Position numbers and translations under genes: made by a program | Assembly (NCBI GenBank): GCA_946479825.1 | Contig: CAMLHU010000115.1 | Location: forward strand, 1 to 6,899 | DNA: 6,899 nt | DNA from: an uncultured Gemmatimonadota bacterium | Lineage (GTDB): Bacteria; Gemmatimonadota; Gemmatimonadetes; Gemmatimonadales; GWC2-71-9 | Direction of reading: 5' to 3' | The notes under the pieces: generated by a model | Database searches by the model: none | Seen by the model: only the letters and a program-made list of their open reading frames with translations | Told to the model about the DNA's origin: nothing | Shown here: piece by piece, positions 1 through 5,341 of the stretch | Numbering within the stretch: position 1 is the stretch's first letter | Layout: each line of letters opens with the position of its first letter

Positions 1-880
1 CGAAGGTCCCGGCGTCGGAGGCGAAGTCCTCGAGCATCTCCGACGCAGTGAGGTACCGGTCGGCCGCGGCGGGCCGGAGCGCGCGGAGGAGGATCCGCTC
101 GATGGCGCGCGGAGTGGCGGGCCGCAGCTCCATCGGGCGGCGGAGTTCCGCGGGATCGAGCGGCGGCTCGACGCCGGTGAGGGCGTAATAGAGGATGGCG
201 CCGACGGTGTAGACGTCGCTGGCCTGGTCGCCCACCTGGCCGTCGCGCACCTCGGGGGCCATGAACGCCGTCCCGCTCGGCCGCTCGTCGGGCGGGATCA
301 TCGGCAGCGTCCAGCTCGAGAACCGCAACTCGGTGACGGCGCCGCGGCCGGCCAGGTTGAGGAGCACCGCCGCCGGGACGATGCGCCGGACGATGATGCC
401 GTGCGCGTGCGCGTGCTCGAGGGCCGAGAGCAGGTCGCGGGCGAGGGAATGGACCGTCGGGATCGGCCGGGGTCCGCGCTGTACCGCCTCCTGCAGGCTC
501 TCGCCCTCGATCCAGTTGCCGACCCGGAAGGCGACGTCGCCCACGATCCCGGCGTCGTAGGCGTGGCGGATGGCCGGATGGTCGAGCTGGCCGAGCGCCT
601 CCGCCTCGCGGAGGAACCAGCGGCGGATCTGGTCGTCGGTGTAGAAGTTGACCCGCAGGGAGACCGGGCGGTTGAGCACGGTGTCGTACGCGGCGTAGAG
701 CACCCGCTCGCGCGACGAGGCGATCAGCGTGTCCAGCCGATAGCGCGCGCCAAGGGCCGCCTCGATCCGATCGTGGATGGCGAGGGGGGTCGGGGTGGCC
801 GTCGGGGGGCGAGACACGGGGCGCCTGGGCTCCGGGATGACGTGATCCCCGGCCGATCCGGGACCGGACCGACGGGGCAT
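1..880 (-). CDS. Ser/Thr protein kinase-like protein, predicted pseudokinase (partial, C-terminus off the left edge)
   Basis: About 293 residues of a Hanks-type kinase fold are visible. A Pro/Arg-rich N-terminus (1-35) is followed by kinase subdomains from YRLDTLIASS (47-56) to DRYLTASEMLEDF (274-286). Fold markers are kept: the alpha-C Glu in FLREAEALGQLDHP (E92), the GTAFMAPE activation-segment end (APE 208-210) and the alpha-F Asp in ASDVYTVGAI (D222). The catalytic residues are not. The glycine-rich loop reads IASSRERVLY. The VAIK lysine is Arg (VSLRV, R76). HRDxKPxN reads VRRIVPAA (Asp to R166, Lys to V168, Asn to A171), and DFG reads ELR (184-186). Phosphotransfer therefore looks impossible by the usual mechanism; a scaffold, sensor or allosteric role is inferred. 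The ATG at 880 has only AGG touching it as a possible ribosome site. GTG at codon 22 and an in-frame TTG five codons upstream are alternatives. The gene is divergent from the RNA locus at 977. Domains beyond the left edge are unseen. Confidence 0.85.
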   Translation of the reverse strand, partial: MPRRSGPGSAGDHVIPEPRRPVSRPPTATPTPLAIHDRIEAALGARYRLDTLIASSRERVLYAAYDTVLNRPVSLRVNFYTDDQIRRWFLREAEALGQLDHPAIRHAYDAGIVGDVAFRVGNWIEGESLQEAVQRGPRPIPTVHSLARDLLSALEHAHAHGIIVRRIVPAAVLLNLAGRGAVTELRFSSWTLPMIPPDERPSGTAFMAPEVRDGQVGDQASDVYTVGAILYYALTGVEPPLDPAELRRPMELRPATPRAIERILLRALRPAAADRYLTASEMLEDFASDAGTF

Positions 881-884
881 CCTT

Positions 885-890
885 AATATA
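885..890 (-). promoter_or_regulatory. Possible -10 box of the pseudokinase gene
   Basis: On the minus strand TATATT stands 4 nt before the ATG at 880 in otherwise GC-rich DNA. A start site 6-7 nt downstream would fall on or just inside the ATG, giving an mRNA with little or no leader, or one starting at the downstream GTG. No convincing -35 is seen: TCCAAG is the hexamer at a 17-nt spacing. Weak call. Confidence 0.35.
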
Positions 891-941
891 CTCAACCTGT
901 GGACTGGCTTGGAGTTACGCGGATGTTACCGGGGCAGGGGG

Positions 942-970
942 TTGCGTTCCGGGCCCGATCGGGCTAGGAT
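942..970 (+). promoter_or_regulatory. Sigma-70-type promoter of the small RNA locus
   Basis: TTGCGT (942-947) and TAGGAT (965-970) are separated by exactly 17 nt, matching the vegetative consensus at 4 of 6 positions in the -35 hexamer and 4 of 6 in the -10. The expected start site is about 976-978. No plus-strand protein gene follows, but an intrinsic terminator lies about 110 nt downstream, so the promoter and terminator together delimit a short transcript. The spacer contains a perfect palindrome (separate entry). Inferred from sequence only. Confidence 0.55.
953..964. promoter_or_regulatory. 12-bp perfect palindrome between -35 and -10 (candidate operator)
   Basis: GCCCGATCGGGC reads the same on both strands and fills most of the 17-nt spacer of the small RNA promoter. 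A dimeric regulator bound here would block or remodel RNA polymerase, as is known for spacer-bound repressors and for MerR-type activators. No regulator gene is visible in the window. In GC-rich DNA a 12-bp palindrome can arise by chance, so its placement is the main argument. Confidence 0.4.
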
Positions 971-976
971 TCGCCC

Positions 977-1091
977 CGAGTTACAGCTGACGCGACATAG
1001 CCCTTCGGGGCCCCAGGGGTTTGGCTTGCAGCCTGGGTGATCAACCTGACAAGCCCTTCTCCCCGGCGCGACCTGTTCGCGCTGGGGTTTT
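977..1091 (+). ncRNA. Predicted structured small RNA, family not recognised
   Basis: The locus is bounded by a promoter (942-970) and a strong intrinsic terminator (1061-1091) and contains no plausible ORF; there is no ATG in the stretch. Elements visible by eye are: a UUCG-tetraloop hairpin GCCC-UUCG-GGGC (1000-1011); stem CCCAGG (1012-1017) with CCTGGG (1032-1037); and stem GGCTTG (1023-1028) with CAAGCC (1050-1055). The last two interleave, which is the layout of an H-type pseudoknot, although each could also form alone. The terminator hairpin closes the RNA. I compared it by memory with SRP RNA, 6S RNA, tmRNA, RNase P RNA, hammerhead ribozyme and fluoride, ZTP and preQ1 riboswitches, and found no match. 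The 3' end lies 6 nt from the stop codon of the converging HD-like gene, so read-through of that operon would be antisense to this RNA. Function is unknown. Confidence 0.5.
1061..1091 (+). terminator. Intrinsic terminator of the small RNA
   Basis: CCCCGGCGCG (1061-1070) pairs over all 10 positions, with one G-T wobble, with CGCGCTGGGG (1078-1087) around the loop ACCTGTT. TTTT follows at 1088-1091, continuing as GTCTTT. The T-rich tail is only on the plus-strand side, so the signal is directional. It ends right at the stop codon of the convergent minus-strand gene and would keep plus-strand transcription out of that operon. Confidence 0.8.
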
Positions 1092-1096
1092 GTCTT

Positions 1097-1708
1097 TCAG
1101 CCCCCGACCTCCGCCGCGAGCTCCGCCGTCAGCAGCCGGAGCTCGGCCACCATCTCGCGCCGGGGCCATTCCTCGTGGCGGTCCAGCACTTCCGCGACCG
1201 CGCGATACCACCACACCAACTGTTCGCCGGGTGCCGTGGCGACCGTCGGCAGGTACTCCCTGCCGAGCCGGCGCACGTCCGCGAGCGCACTGCCGCAGGC
1301 CAGGATCTCCTCCGCGGCGCGGATGGAGAGGGTGCGCGGCTCGAGGGTGCCGAGGTGGGCCAGCAGGTCCACCCGCTCGGTGGCCCAGGTGCGGCGGAGG
1401 CCTCCGTCCGGGGTCAGGTCCGGCTCGACCGCGGCCCGGGCGATGGCCAGGATGACCGGGCCGAACTTGTCGCCGATCCGGCGGGCGGCGTCGTCGCGCG
1501 CGTCGGGCGCGGCGAGCGCGATGACCTCGTGCAGGATCGCGGCGGCGATCGTCGCCTCGTCGCAGGCGTACCGGGCCAGGATGAGCGCGAGCCCGGCGGG
1601 GCGCGCCTGTACGGACGCCGGCAGCGGGCCGGCCGCCGCAAACTGCTTGGCGGCGTAGGCCAGCGCGTGGGAGACCACGTCGGAATAGCCGCGCGAGGAG
1701 GCGGTCAC
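1097..1708 (-). CDS. Degenerate HD-domain protein, (p)ppGpp-hydrolase/Mesh1-like fold
   Basis: This is a 203-residue protein starting at GTG 1708, whose GTGA overlaps the queE stop by 4 nt, so translation is probably coupled; no Shine-Dalgarno is visible. Residues 8-190 follow the HD_4/RelA-SpoT hydrolase pattern: SHALAYAAKQF (13-23), DEATIAAAILHEVI (50-63), KFGPVILAIARAA (81-93), TERVDLLAHLGTLEP (110-124) and, near the end, EQLVWWYRAVAEVLD. In active relatives the metal ligands are His in THP, HD in LLHD, and Asp in ADKLHN. Here these positions read ARP (R36), LHE (H60, E61) and AEEILA (E133). One ligand is lost and two Asp are changed to Glu, so classical Mn-dependent ppGpp hydrolysis is doubtful. 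It could be a binding-only or altered-specificity member. Family assignment is by pattern and is fairly secure; function is not known. It is the last gene of the minus-strand operon. Confidence 0.7.
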   Translation of the reverse strand: MTASSRGYSDVVSHALAYAAKQFAAAGPLPASVQARPAGLALILARYACDEATIAAAILHEVIALAAPDARDDAARRIGDKFGPVILAIARAAVEPDLTPDGGLRRTWATERVDLLAHLGTLEPRTLSIRAAEEILACGSALADVRRLGREYLPTVATAPGEQLVWWYRAVAEVLDRHEEWPRREMVAELRLLTAELAAEVGG

Positions 1709-2367
1709 GGGAGTCCGAGGAGCTTGTGGGTCTGGAGGCTGAGCCGCCAGCGAGGATGGGCCAGGCAGTAGGCCACGGCGCGCTCGATGTTGCGCTCGCG
1801 GTCGGGGCCGTCCATCGGCTGCAGGAAGAAGTGGCGGAACGCGAGCGACTCGAACCGCTCGGGCGGGGCCAGCGGCTGGGGATACACCAGCTTGAGCTCG
1901 TCGCCCGCCGCCAGCACGAGTGGCGCGTCGGCCTTGGGGCTCACGCAGGTCCAGTCGAGCCCGGCCGGCGCTGCCTGAGTCCCGTTGGTCTCCACCGCGA
2001 CCCGGAATCCCGTGGCGTGGAACGCCGCGATCAGCGCCTCGTCCAGCTGCAGGAGCGGCTCGCCGCCGGTGCAGACCACAAGCGCCGAGCCGCCGGTCGT
2101 GCGCGCGGCGCGGCGGACCGGGTCGTCGCCGTCCCACACCTGCGCAGCGCGTTCGGCGAGCGCCGCCGGGGTCGCGAACTTCCCGCCGTTGGTCCCGTCC
2201 GTCCCCACGAAGTCGGTGTCGCAGAAGGTGCACACGGCGGTCGCCCGGTCCGCCTCCCGCCCCGTCCAGAGGTTGCACCCGGCGAAGCGGCAGAAGACCG
2301 CGGGCGTCCCCGCCTGCGCGCCCTCACCCTGCAGGGTGTAGAAGAGTTCCTTGACGGAGTAGGACAT
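1705..2367 (-). CDS. queE: 7-carboxy-7-deazaguanine synthase QueE (radical SAM)
   Basis: This 220-residue cytoplasmic enzyme converts 6-carboxy-5,6,7,8-tetrahydropterin to 7-carboxy-7-deazaguanine, the step that builds the deazapurine ring of queuosine precursors. It opens with the family signature KELFYTLQGEG (6-16). The 4Fe-4S cysteines are C31, C46 and C49 in a CX14CX2C arrangement, the variant known from Burkholderia multivorans QueE, in place of the usual CX3CX2C. SAM-binding CTGGEPLL (99-106), VETNGT, and SPKAD follow, and the C-terminus FFLQPMDGP is typical. Length is normal. The ATG at 2367 starts the conserved N-terminus; no Shine-Dalgarno is seen upstream (CTTACCTTCCAGC precedes it). 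It lies 104 nt after queC across a repeat hairpin and overlaps the next gene by GTGA. QueD, which supplies the substrate, is not in the window. Confidence 0.96.
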   Translation of the reverse strand: MSYSVKELFYTLQGEGAQAGTPAVFCRFAGCNLWTGREADRATAVCTFCDTDFVGTDGTNGGKFATPAALAERAAQVWDGDDPVRRAARTTGGSALVVCTGGEPLLQLDEALIAAFHATGFRVAVETNGTQAAPAGLDWTCVSPKADAPLVLAAGDELKLVYPQPLAPPERFESLAFRHFFLQPMDGPDRERNIERAVAYCLAHPRWRLSLQTHKLLGLP

Positions 2368-2374
2368 GCTGGAA

Positions 2375-2466
2375 GGTAAGCGGTGAGCGGTGAGCGGTGA
2401 GCGGTGAGCGGTAAGCGGGGAGGGCTCGAGTTCTCCCCGCTTACCGCTTACTGCTCACCGCTCACC
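2375..2466. repeat. Inverted array of heptamer repeats forming a long hairpin between queC and queE
   Basis: The left arm has six heptamers: GGTAAGC (2375), GGTGAGC four times (2382, 2389, 2396, 2403) and GGTAAGC (2410), then GGGGAG (2417-2422). The right arm has CTCCCC (2433-2438), GCTTACC (2439), GCTTACT (2446) and GCTCACC twice (2453, 2460). Positions 2389-2422 pair with 2433-2466 as a 34-bp stem around the 10-nt loop 2423-2432, which contains CTCGAG. All positions pair except two in the 2403/2446 heptamer. These are G-T wobbles on the plus strand and A-C mismatches in the transcribed minus strand. GTAAG (2376-2380) can also pair with CTTAC (2471-2475) at the end of queC. There is no T-run after it in the minus direction, so it is not a classic terminator. 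A role as RNA stability or processing element, or a REP-like dispersed repeat, is inferred. Confidence 0.85.
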
Positions 2467-2471
2467 GCCCC

Positions 2472-3170
2472 TTACGTCCCCCGCCCGACATATCGCGCCG
2501 GGTCTTCCATCCCGTTCTCGCGGAAGCCGCGGAGGCGGAGCTGGCAGGCGTCGCAGTGGCCGCAGGCGCGGCCGTCGGCGGTCGGGTCGTAGCAGGTGAG
2601 CGTGAGGGCGTAATCCACGCCGAGCGCCAGGCCGCGGGCGATGATCTCGCGCTTGGTCAGCTGGAGCAGCGGGGCGTGGATGGTGACCGGCGCGGTCCCT
2701 TCCACGCCGGCGCGGGTCGCGAGCCGCGCCATCCGCTGGAACGCCTCGAGGAATTCGGGGCGGCAGTCGGGGTACCCGCTGTAGTCGAGGGCGTTGATGC
2801 CGATGAAGATGTCGCCCGCGCCGAGCTGCTCGGCCACGCCGAGCGCGTAGGCGAGGAAGATGGTGTTGCGGGCCGGCACGTAGGTGCTGGGGATGCCGTG
2901 GCCGATCTCCGAGTCGCTCCGATCCTTCGGGACCGGGCCGCCGCCGGTCAGCGCGGAGCCCCGGAACGCGGCCGGGTCGAGCGCGATGATCCGCTGCTCG
3001 GCGGCGCCCAGCGCCGCGGCCACCCGGCGAGCGCAGTCGAGCTCGACCGCGTGGCGCTGGCCGTACTGGAAGCTCAGCGCGTGGCAATCGAAGCCGTCGG
3101 CGCGCGCGATGGCGAGGGTGGTGGCGGAGTCCATTCCGCCGCTCAACAGGACGACCGCGGGTCGGGGCAT
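2472..3170 (-). CDS. queC: 7-cyano-7-deazaguanine synthase QueC
   Basis: This 232-residue cytoplasmic ATP-dependent enzyme turns 7-carboxy-7-deazaguanine and ammonia into preQ0, directly after QueE in the queuosine pathway. The N-terminal PP-loop for ATP is SGGMDS (10-15). [11 protein letters not shown], then [17 protein letters not shown] and [17 protein letters not shown] are diagnostic of QueC. The zinc site is complete: C193, C203, C206 and C209 in [18 protein letters not shown]. Length is normal for the family. The ATG at 3170 is the natural start and is preceded by TATATT in leaderless geometry and no Shine-Dalgarno. It lies 30 nt after the epimerase stop, so it may be read both from the operon and from its own promoter. 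Its stop sits against the heptamer hairpin that separates it from queE. Confidence 0.97.
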   Translation of the reverse strand: MPRPAVVLLSGGMDSATTLAIARADGFDCHALSFQYGQRHAVELDCARRVAAALGAAEQRIIALDPAAFRGSALTGGGPVPKDRSDSEIGHGIPSTYVPARNTIFLAYALGVAEQLGAGDIFIGINALDYSGYPDCRPEFLEAFQRMARLATRAGVEGTAPVTIHAPLLQLTKREIIARGLALGVDYALTLTCYDPTADGRACGHCDACQLRLRGFRENGMEDPARYVGRGT

Positions 3171-3176
3171 GGCGCA

Positions 3177-3182
3177 AATATA
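3177..3182 (-). promoter_or_regulatory. Probable -10 box of queC, leaderless geometry
   Basis: TATATT on the minus strand is followed by 6 nt (TGCGCC) and then the queC ATG, so the predicted +1 is the A of ATG. It is an AT-rich island in the 30-nt gap after the epimerase gene. No good -35 is visible. There is no purine-rich ribosome site before the ATG, which fits leaderless translation. The same spacing recurs before the gene at 5228. Confidence 0.5.
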
Positions 3183-3200
3183 GAGGGACCTGCCGGGAGC

Positions 3201-4124
3201 TCAGGCGCGGGCGAGCAGCCGCGCCAGCGCGCCGGCCAGCGTCGGGTCGCGGAAGGCATAGCCGGATGCCTGCAGCGCCTCCGGCAGGACCCGCTGCCCG
3301 GCGAGGAGCGCCTCGTCGGCGAGCGCGCCGAACAGCAGGCGGAGGGCGATGGCCGGCACGGGCAGCAGCGCCGGGCGGTGCAGCGTCCGCGCCAGCGCGG
3401 CCGTGAATTCGGCGTTGGTCACCGGCGTCGGGGCCGTGACGTTCACGGGCCCGCGGAGCCCGGGGGCGGCGAGCGCGTGGGCGACCGCGCCGACGACGTC
3501 GTCGAGCGAGACCCAGCTCATCCACTGGCCGCCGGAACCAAGGCGGCCGGCGATCCCCGCCCGGAAGGCGGGGAGCATGCGCGCGAGCGCACCGCCGTCG
3601 GGGGTGAGCACGATGCCGAACCGGGTCAGGACCACCCGGATCCCGGCGTTCGCCGCGCGGTCGGTCGCGCCTTCCCAGGAGCGGCCGACGTCGGCGAGGA
3701 ACCCGGTGCCGGTGGGGCTCGCCTCGGTGAGCGGCTCGTCGCCCCGGTCGCCGTAGATCCCGACCGCCGACGCGGCCACGATGGTGCGGGGCGGAGTCGG
3801 CATCCGGAGCAGGGAGGCGACGAGGTTCGCGGTGCCGTCGCGCCGGCTGACGAGGATCGCCGAACGCCGGCGGGCGGTCCAGCGGCCCGCGGCGATGTTC
3901 TCGCCCGCCAGGTGCACCACGGCGTCCACCTGGCCGAGCGGCGAGAGGTCGGTGACGGCGGCGGGATCCCAGCGCACCTCGCCGGGGCCGGCGGTGCCGC
4001 GGACCAGCGGGGTGACCCGGTGGCCGGCGCGCGAGAGCGATGCGCCGAGCGCCCGGCCGATGAGTCCGGAAGCGCCAGTGATCGCGACGTGGAGCCGCGG
4101 ATGGCTGGAAGGGTCTGGCGACAT
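3201..4124 (-). CDS. TIGR01777 family NAD(P)-binding SDR epimerase (YfcH-like)
   Basis: This 307-residue extended-SDR protein has the Rossmann nucleotide loop TGASGLIG (16-23). Next come VVHLAGENIAAGRWT, the SRRDGTANL segment, ASAVGIYGDRGDEPLTE with the catalytic-type Tyr, RFGIVLTPDGGALARMLP, GSGGQWMSWV, and a DUF1731-type C-terminus (VNVTAPTPVTNAEF to GQRVLPEALQASGYAF). These match TIGR01777/YfcH closely and length is normal. The substrate is not known for most of the family, so only sugar-nucleotide-epimerase-like or oxidoreductase fold can be claimed. The final domain reads GALADEALLAGQ where many relatives have a GE(M/A)A-like motif, a minor variation. The ATG lies 3 nt after the protease stop, so co-transcription is near certain. 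It precedes queC by 30 nt. Confidence 0.93.
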   Translation of the reverse strand: MSPDPSSHPRLHVAITGASGLIGRALGASLSRAGHRVTPLVRGTAGPGEVRWDPAAVTDLSPLGQVDAVVHLAGENIAAGRWTARRRSAILVSRRDGTANLVASLLRMPTPPRTIVAASAVGIYGDRGDEPLTEASPTGTGFLADVGRSWEGATDRAANAGIRVVLTRFGIVLTPDGGALARMLPAFRAGIAGRLGSGGQWMSWVSLDDVVGAVAHALAAPGLRGPVNVTAPTPVTNAEFTAALARTLHRPALLPVPAIALRLLFGALADEALLAGQRVLPEALQASGYAFRDPTLAGALARLLARA

Positions 4125-4127
4125 CGG

Positions 4128-5228
4128 TCAGTTCGGGCGGGAACGGCGGACCAGCAGCAGGTCGGCGACGTTGTCCTTGCTGAACAGTCCGACGACCGTG
4201 CCGTTGGCGTCCACGACGGGGAGGGCCGGAAGCCGGGAGGCGAGCAGCGCCTCGAGCGCGGCGGGGAAGGGGGCGGCCGGCGTGAGCACGGGGACGTGCG
4301 AGGACATCACCTGTTTCACCTCGGCCGACGGGCCGTACCGATGGAGACCCAGGACCAGGTGATCGCGGGTGAGGATACCGGCGAGGCGCCCGCCAGCGTC
4401 GAGGACCGGGAACTCGCGCTGGTCGGTGGAGAGCAGGAGCTCGACCGCGCGCTCGAGCGGTGCCCAGGCGGGGAGGGTGTCGAACCGGCTGACCATCACC
4501 TGCCCGGCGGTGAGGTCGGTGCCGGCCGCCCGGAACGCGACCGCGTTCGCCTCCGACGTGGCGCCGAGCCACACGAAGAGGGCGATGAGCACCAGGATCC
4601 CGTTGGGCTGGTGGGCCGGGGGGAGCCCGAAGAGCCCGACCAGCGCGAAGATGACCGCGATGAACCGGCCGACCCGCGCGGCGATGACGGTGGCCCGGGG
4701 GAAGCCGAGGCGCCGCGCGAGGAGGGCGCGGAGGACCCGGCCGCCGTCCATCGGGAACGCCGGGATCAGGTTGAACAGCAGGAGGTAGAGGTTCACCTGG
4801 AAGACCATCGCGAGGAACGTCGTCGCGGTGGCCGGGGCGTCGGCCTCGGGGAGCGGCGCGTGGGTCAGGCGCAGGCCGACCCACGCCAGCGCCGCGAGCA
4901 CGAGCGTCACCGCCGGTCCGGCGACCGCGATCAGGAGCTCCTGGCGCGGATCCTCCGGGACCCGTTCCAGCCGGGCGACGCCGCCGATGGGCAGCAGGAT
5001 GATGTCGGGGGTCCGGATACCGAACCGCGCCGCCATCCGGGCGTGGCCGAACTCGTGCAGCACCACGCAGGCGAAGACGCCGAGGATGAAGAGGACCGAC
5101 GCGACCGCGGCGGCCCCTCCGCCGGCGGCGTACCCGACGTAGGCCACATAGGCGAGCAGGAGCAGGAAGGTGACGTGCACCTTGAGCTCCGTGCCCCAGA
5201 GGCGGCCGATCCGGAAGGACCATCCCAT
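4128..5228 (-). CDS. Site-2 protease family (M50) intramembrane zinc metalloprotease with two CBS domains
   Basis: This 366-residue membrane protein has about six hydrophobic segments (roughly 17-34, 42-57, 98-119, 139-156, 188-202, 209-223). The zinc site is HEFGH (58-62) in segment two, and the third ligand is D161 in NLIPAFPMDGGR, the family's NPDG-like motif. Both are intact, so an active protease is expected. Two C-terminal CBS domains follow (about 243-295 with ILTRDHL, and 307-360 with LPVVDANGTVVGLFSKDNVADL). In homologues such domains bind adenine nucleotides and regulate the protease. The substrate, often an anti-sigma factor or membrane regulator in this family, cannot be told from the window; no such gene is adjacent. 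ATG 5228 gives the typical N-terminus MGWSFRIGRLWGTELKVH. It is the first gene of the minus-strand operon and is divergent from speA. No PDZ domain is present. Confidence 0.95.
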   Translation of the reverse strand: MGWSFRIGRLWGTELKVHVTFLLLLAYVAYVGYAAGGGAAAVASVLFILGVFACVVLHEFGHARMAARFGIRTPDIILLPIGGVARLERVPEDPRQELLIAVAGPAVTLVLAALAWVGLRLTHAPLPEADAPATATTFLAMVFQVNLYLLLFNLIPAFPMDGGRVLRALLARRLGFPRATVIAARVGRFIAVIFALVGLFGLPPAHQPNGILVLIALFVWLGATSEANAVAFRAAGTDLTAGQVMVSRFDTLPAWAPLERAVELLLSTDQREFPVLDAGGRLAGILTRDHLVLGLHRYGPSAEVKQVMSSHVPVLTPAAPFPAALEALLASRLPALPVVDANGTVVGLFSKDNVADLLLVRRSRPN

Positions 5229-5234
5229 GGGTGG

Positions 5235-5240
5235 AGGATA
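5235..5240 (-). promoter_or_regulatory. Probable -10 box of the protease operon, leaderless geometry
   Basis: TATCCT on the minus strand is followed by CCACCC and then ATG at 5228: a 6-nt gap identical to that before queC, so transcription would start on or next to the ATG. No Shine-Dalgarno is present. The best -35-like hexamer is CTGGCA at a 19-nt spacing, which is weak. This would be the main promoter of the protease-epimerase-que operon. Confidence 0.45.
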
Positions 5241-5282
5241 CCCCGCGCGGGCGCCCGGGTGCCAGTCGGAGGCGCCGGCCGC

Positions 5283-5311
5283 TTTCGGGGGCCCGGGCCG
5301 GGCGCTACTAT
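5283..5311 (+). promoter_or_regulatory. Probable speA promoter
   Basis: TACTAT (5306-5311) matches the -10 consensus at 5 of 6 positions and stands out in GC-rich DNA. TTTCGG (5283-5288) sits at a 17-nt spacing as a weak -35. The expected start site is about 5317-5319, giving a leader of roughly 24 nt that includes the GGAG ribosome site. It lies back to back with the protease promoter in the 113-nt divergent gap. Confidence 0.5.
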
Positions 5312-5330
5312 TGAGCCCTCGACCTCAGCT

Positions 5331-5334
5331 GGAG
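5331..5334 (+). promoter_or_regulatory. Shine-Dalgarno of speA that selects the ATC start
   Basis: GGAG is followed by 7 nt (CAGAGCC) and then ATC at 5342, which is optimal spacing. The frame upstream is closed by TGA at 5312-5314, and no ATG, GTG or TTG occurs in frame between that stop and codon 48. The site therefore points to ATC 5342 as the start. The call depends on the base at 5344 being correct. Confidence 0.6.
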
Positions 5335-5341
5335 CAGAGCC

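Noticed and set aside
401..886. A plus-strand frame of 161 codons across the pseudokinase gene
   Set aside because: The minus strand encodes a continuous kinase fold; the plus reading has no recognisable motif.
961..1060. tRNA, SRP RNA, 6S, tmRNA or known riboswitch in the region after the small RNA promoter
   Set aside because: No T-loop, no GGAA SRP tetraloop region, no tmRNA or RNase P conserved blocks, and no fluoride, ZTP or preQ1 core could be matched by eye.
2375..2466. CRISPR array
   Set aside because: The repeats are contiguous 7-mers without spacers and are arranged as an inverted pair.
2375..2466. Intrinsic terminator after queC
   Set aside because: No T-run follows the stem in the direction of transcription, and queE lies directly downstream in the same pathway.
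2455..5223. A minus-strand frame of 922 codons over the protease, epimerase and queC
   Set aside because: It is an Arg/Pro-rich out-of-frame reading of three genes whose true frames carry clear family motifs.
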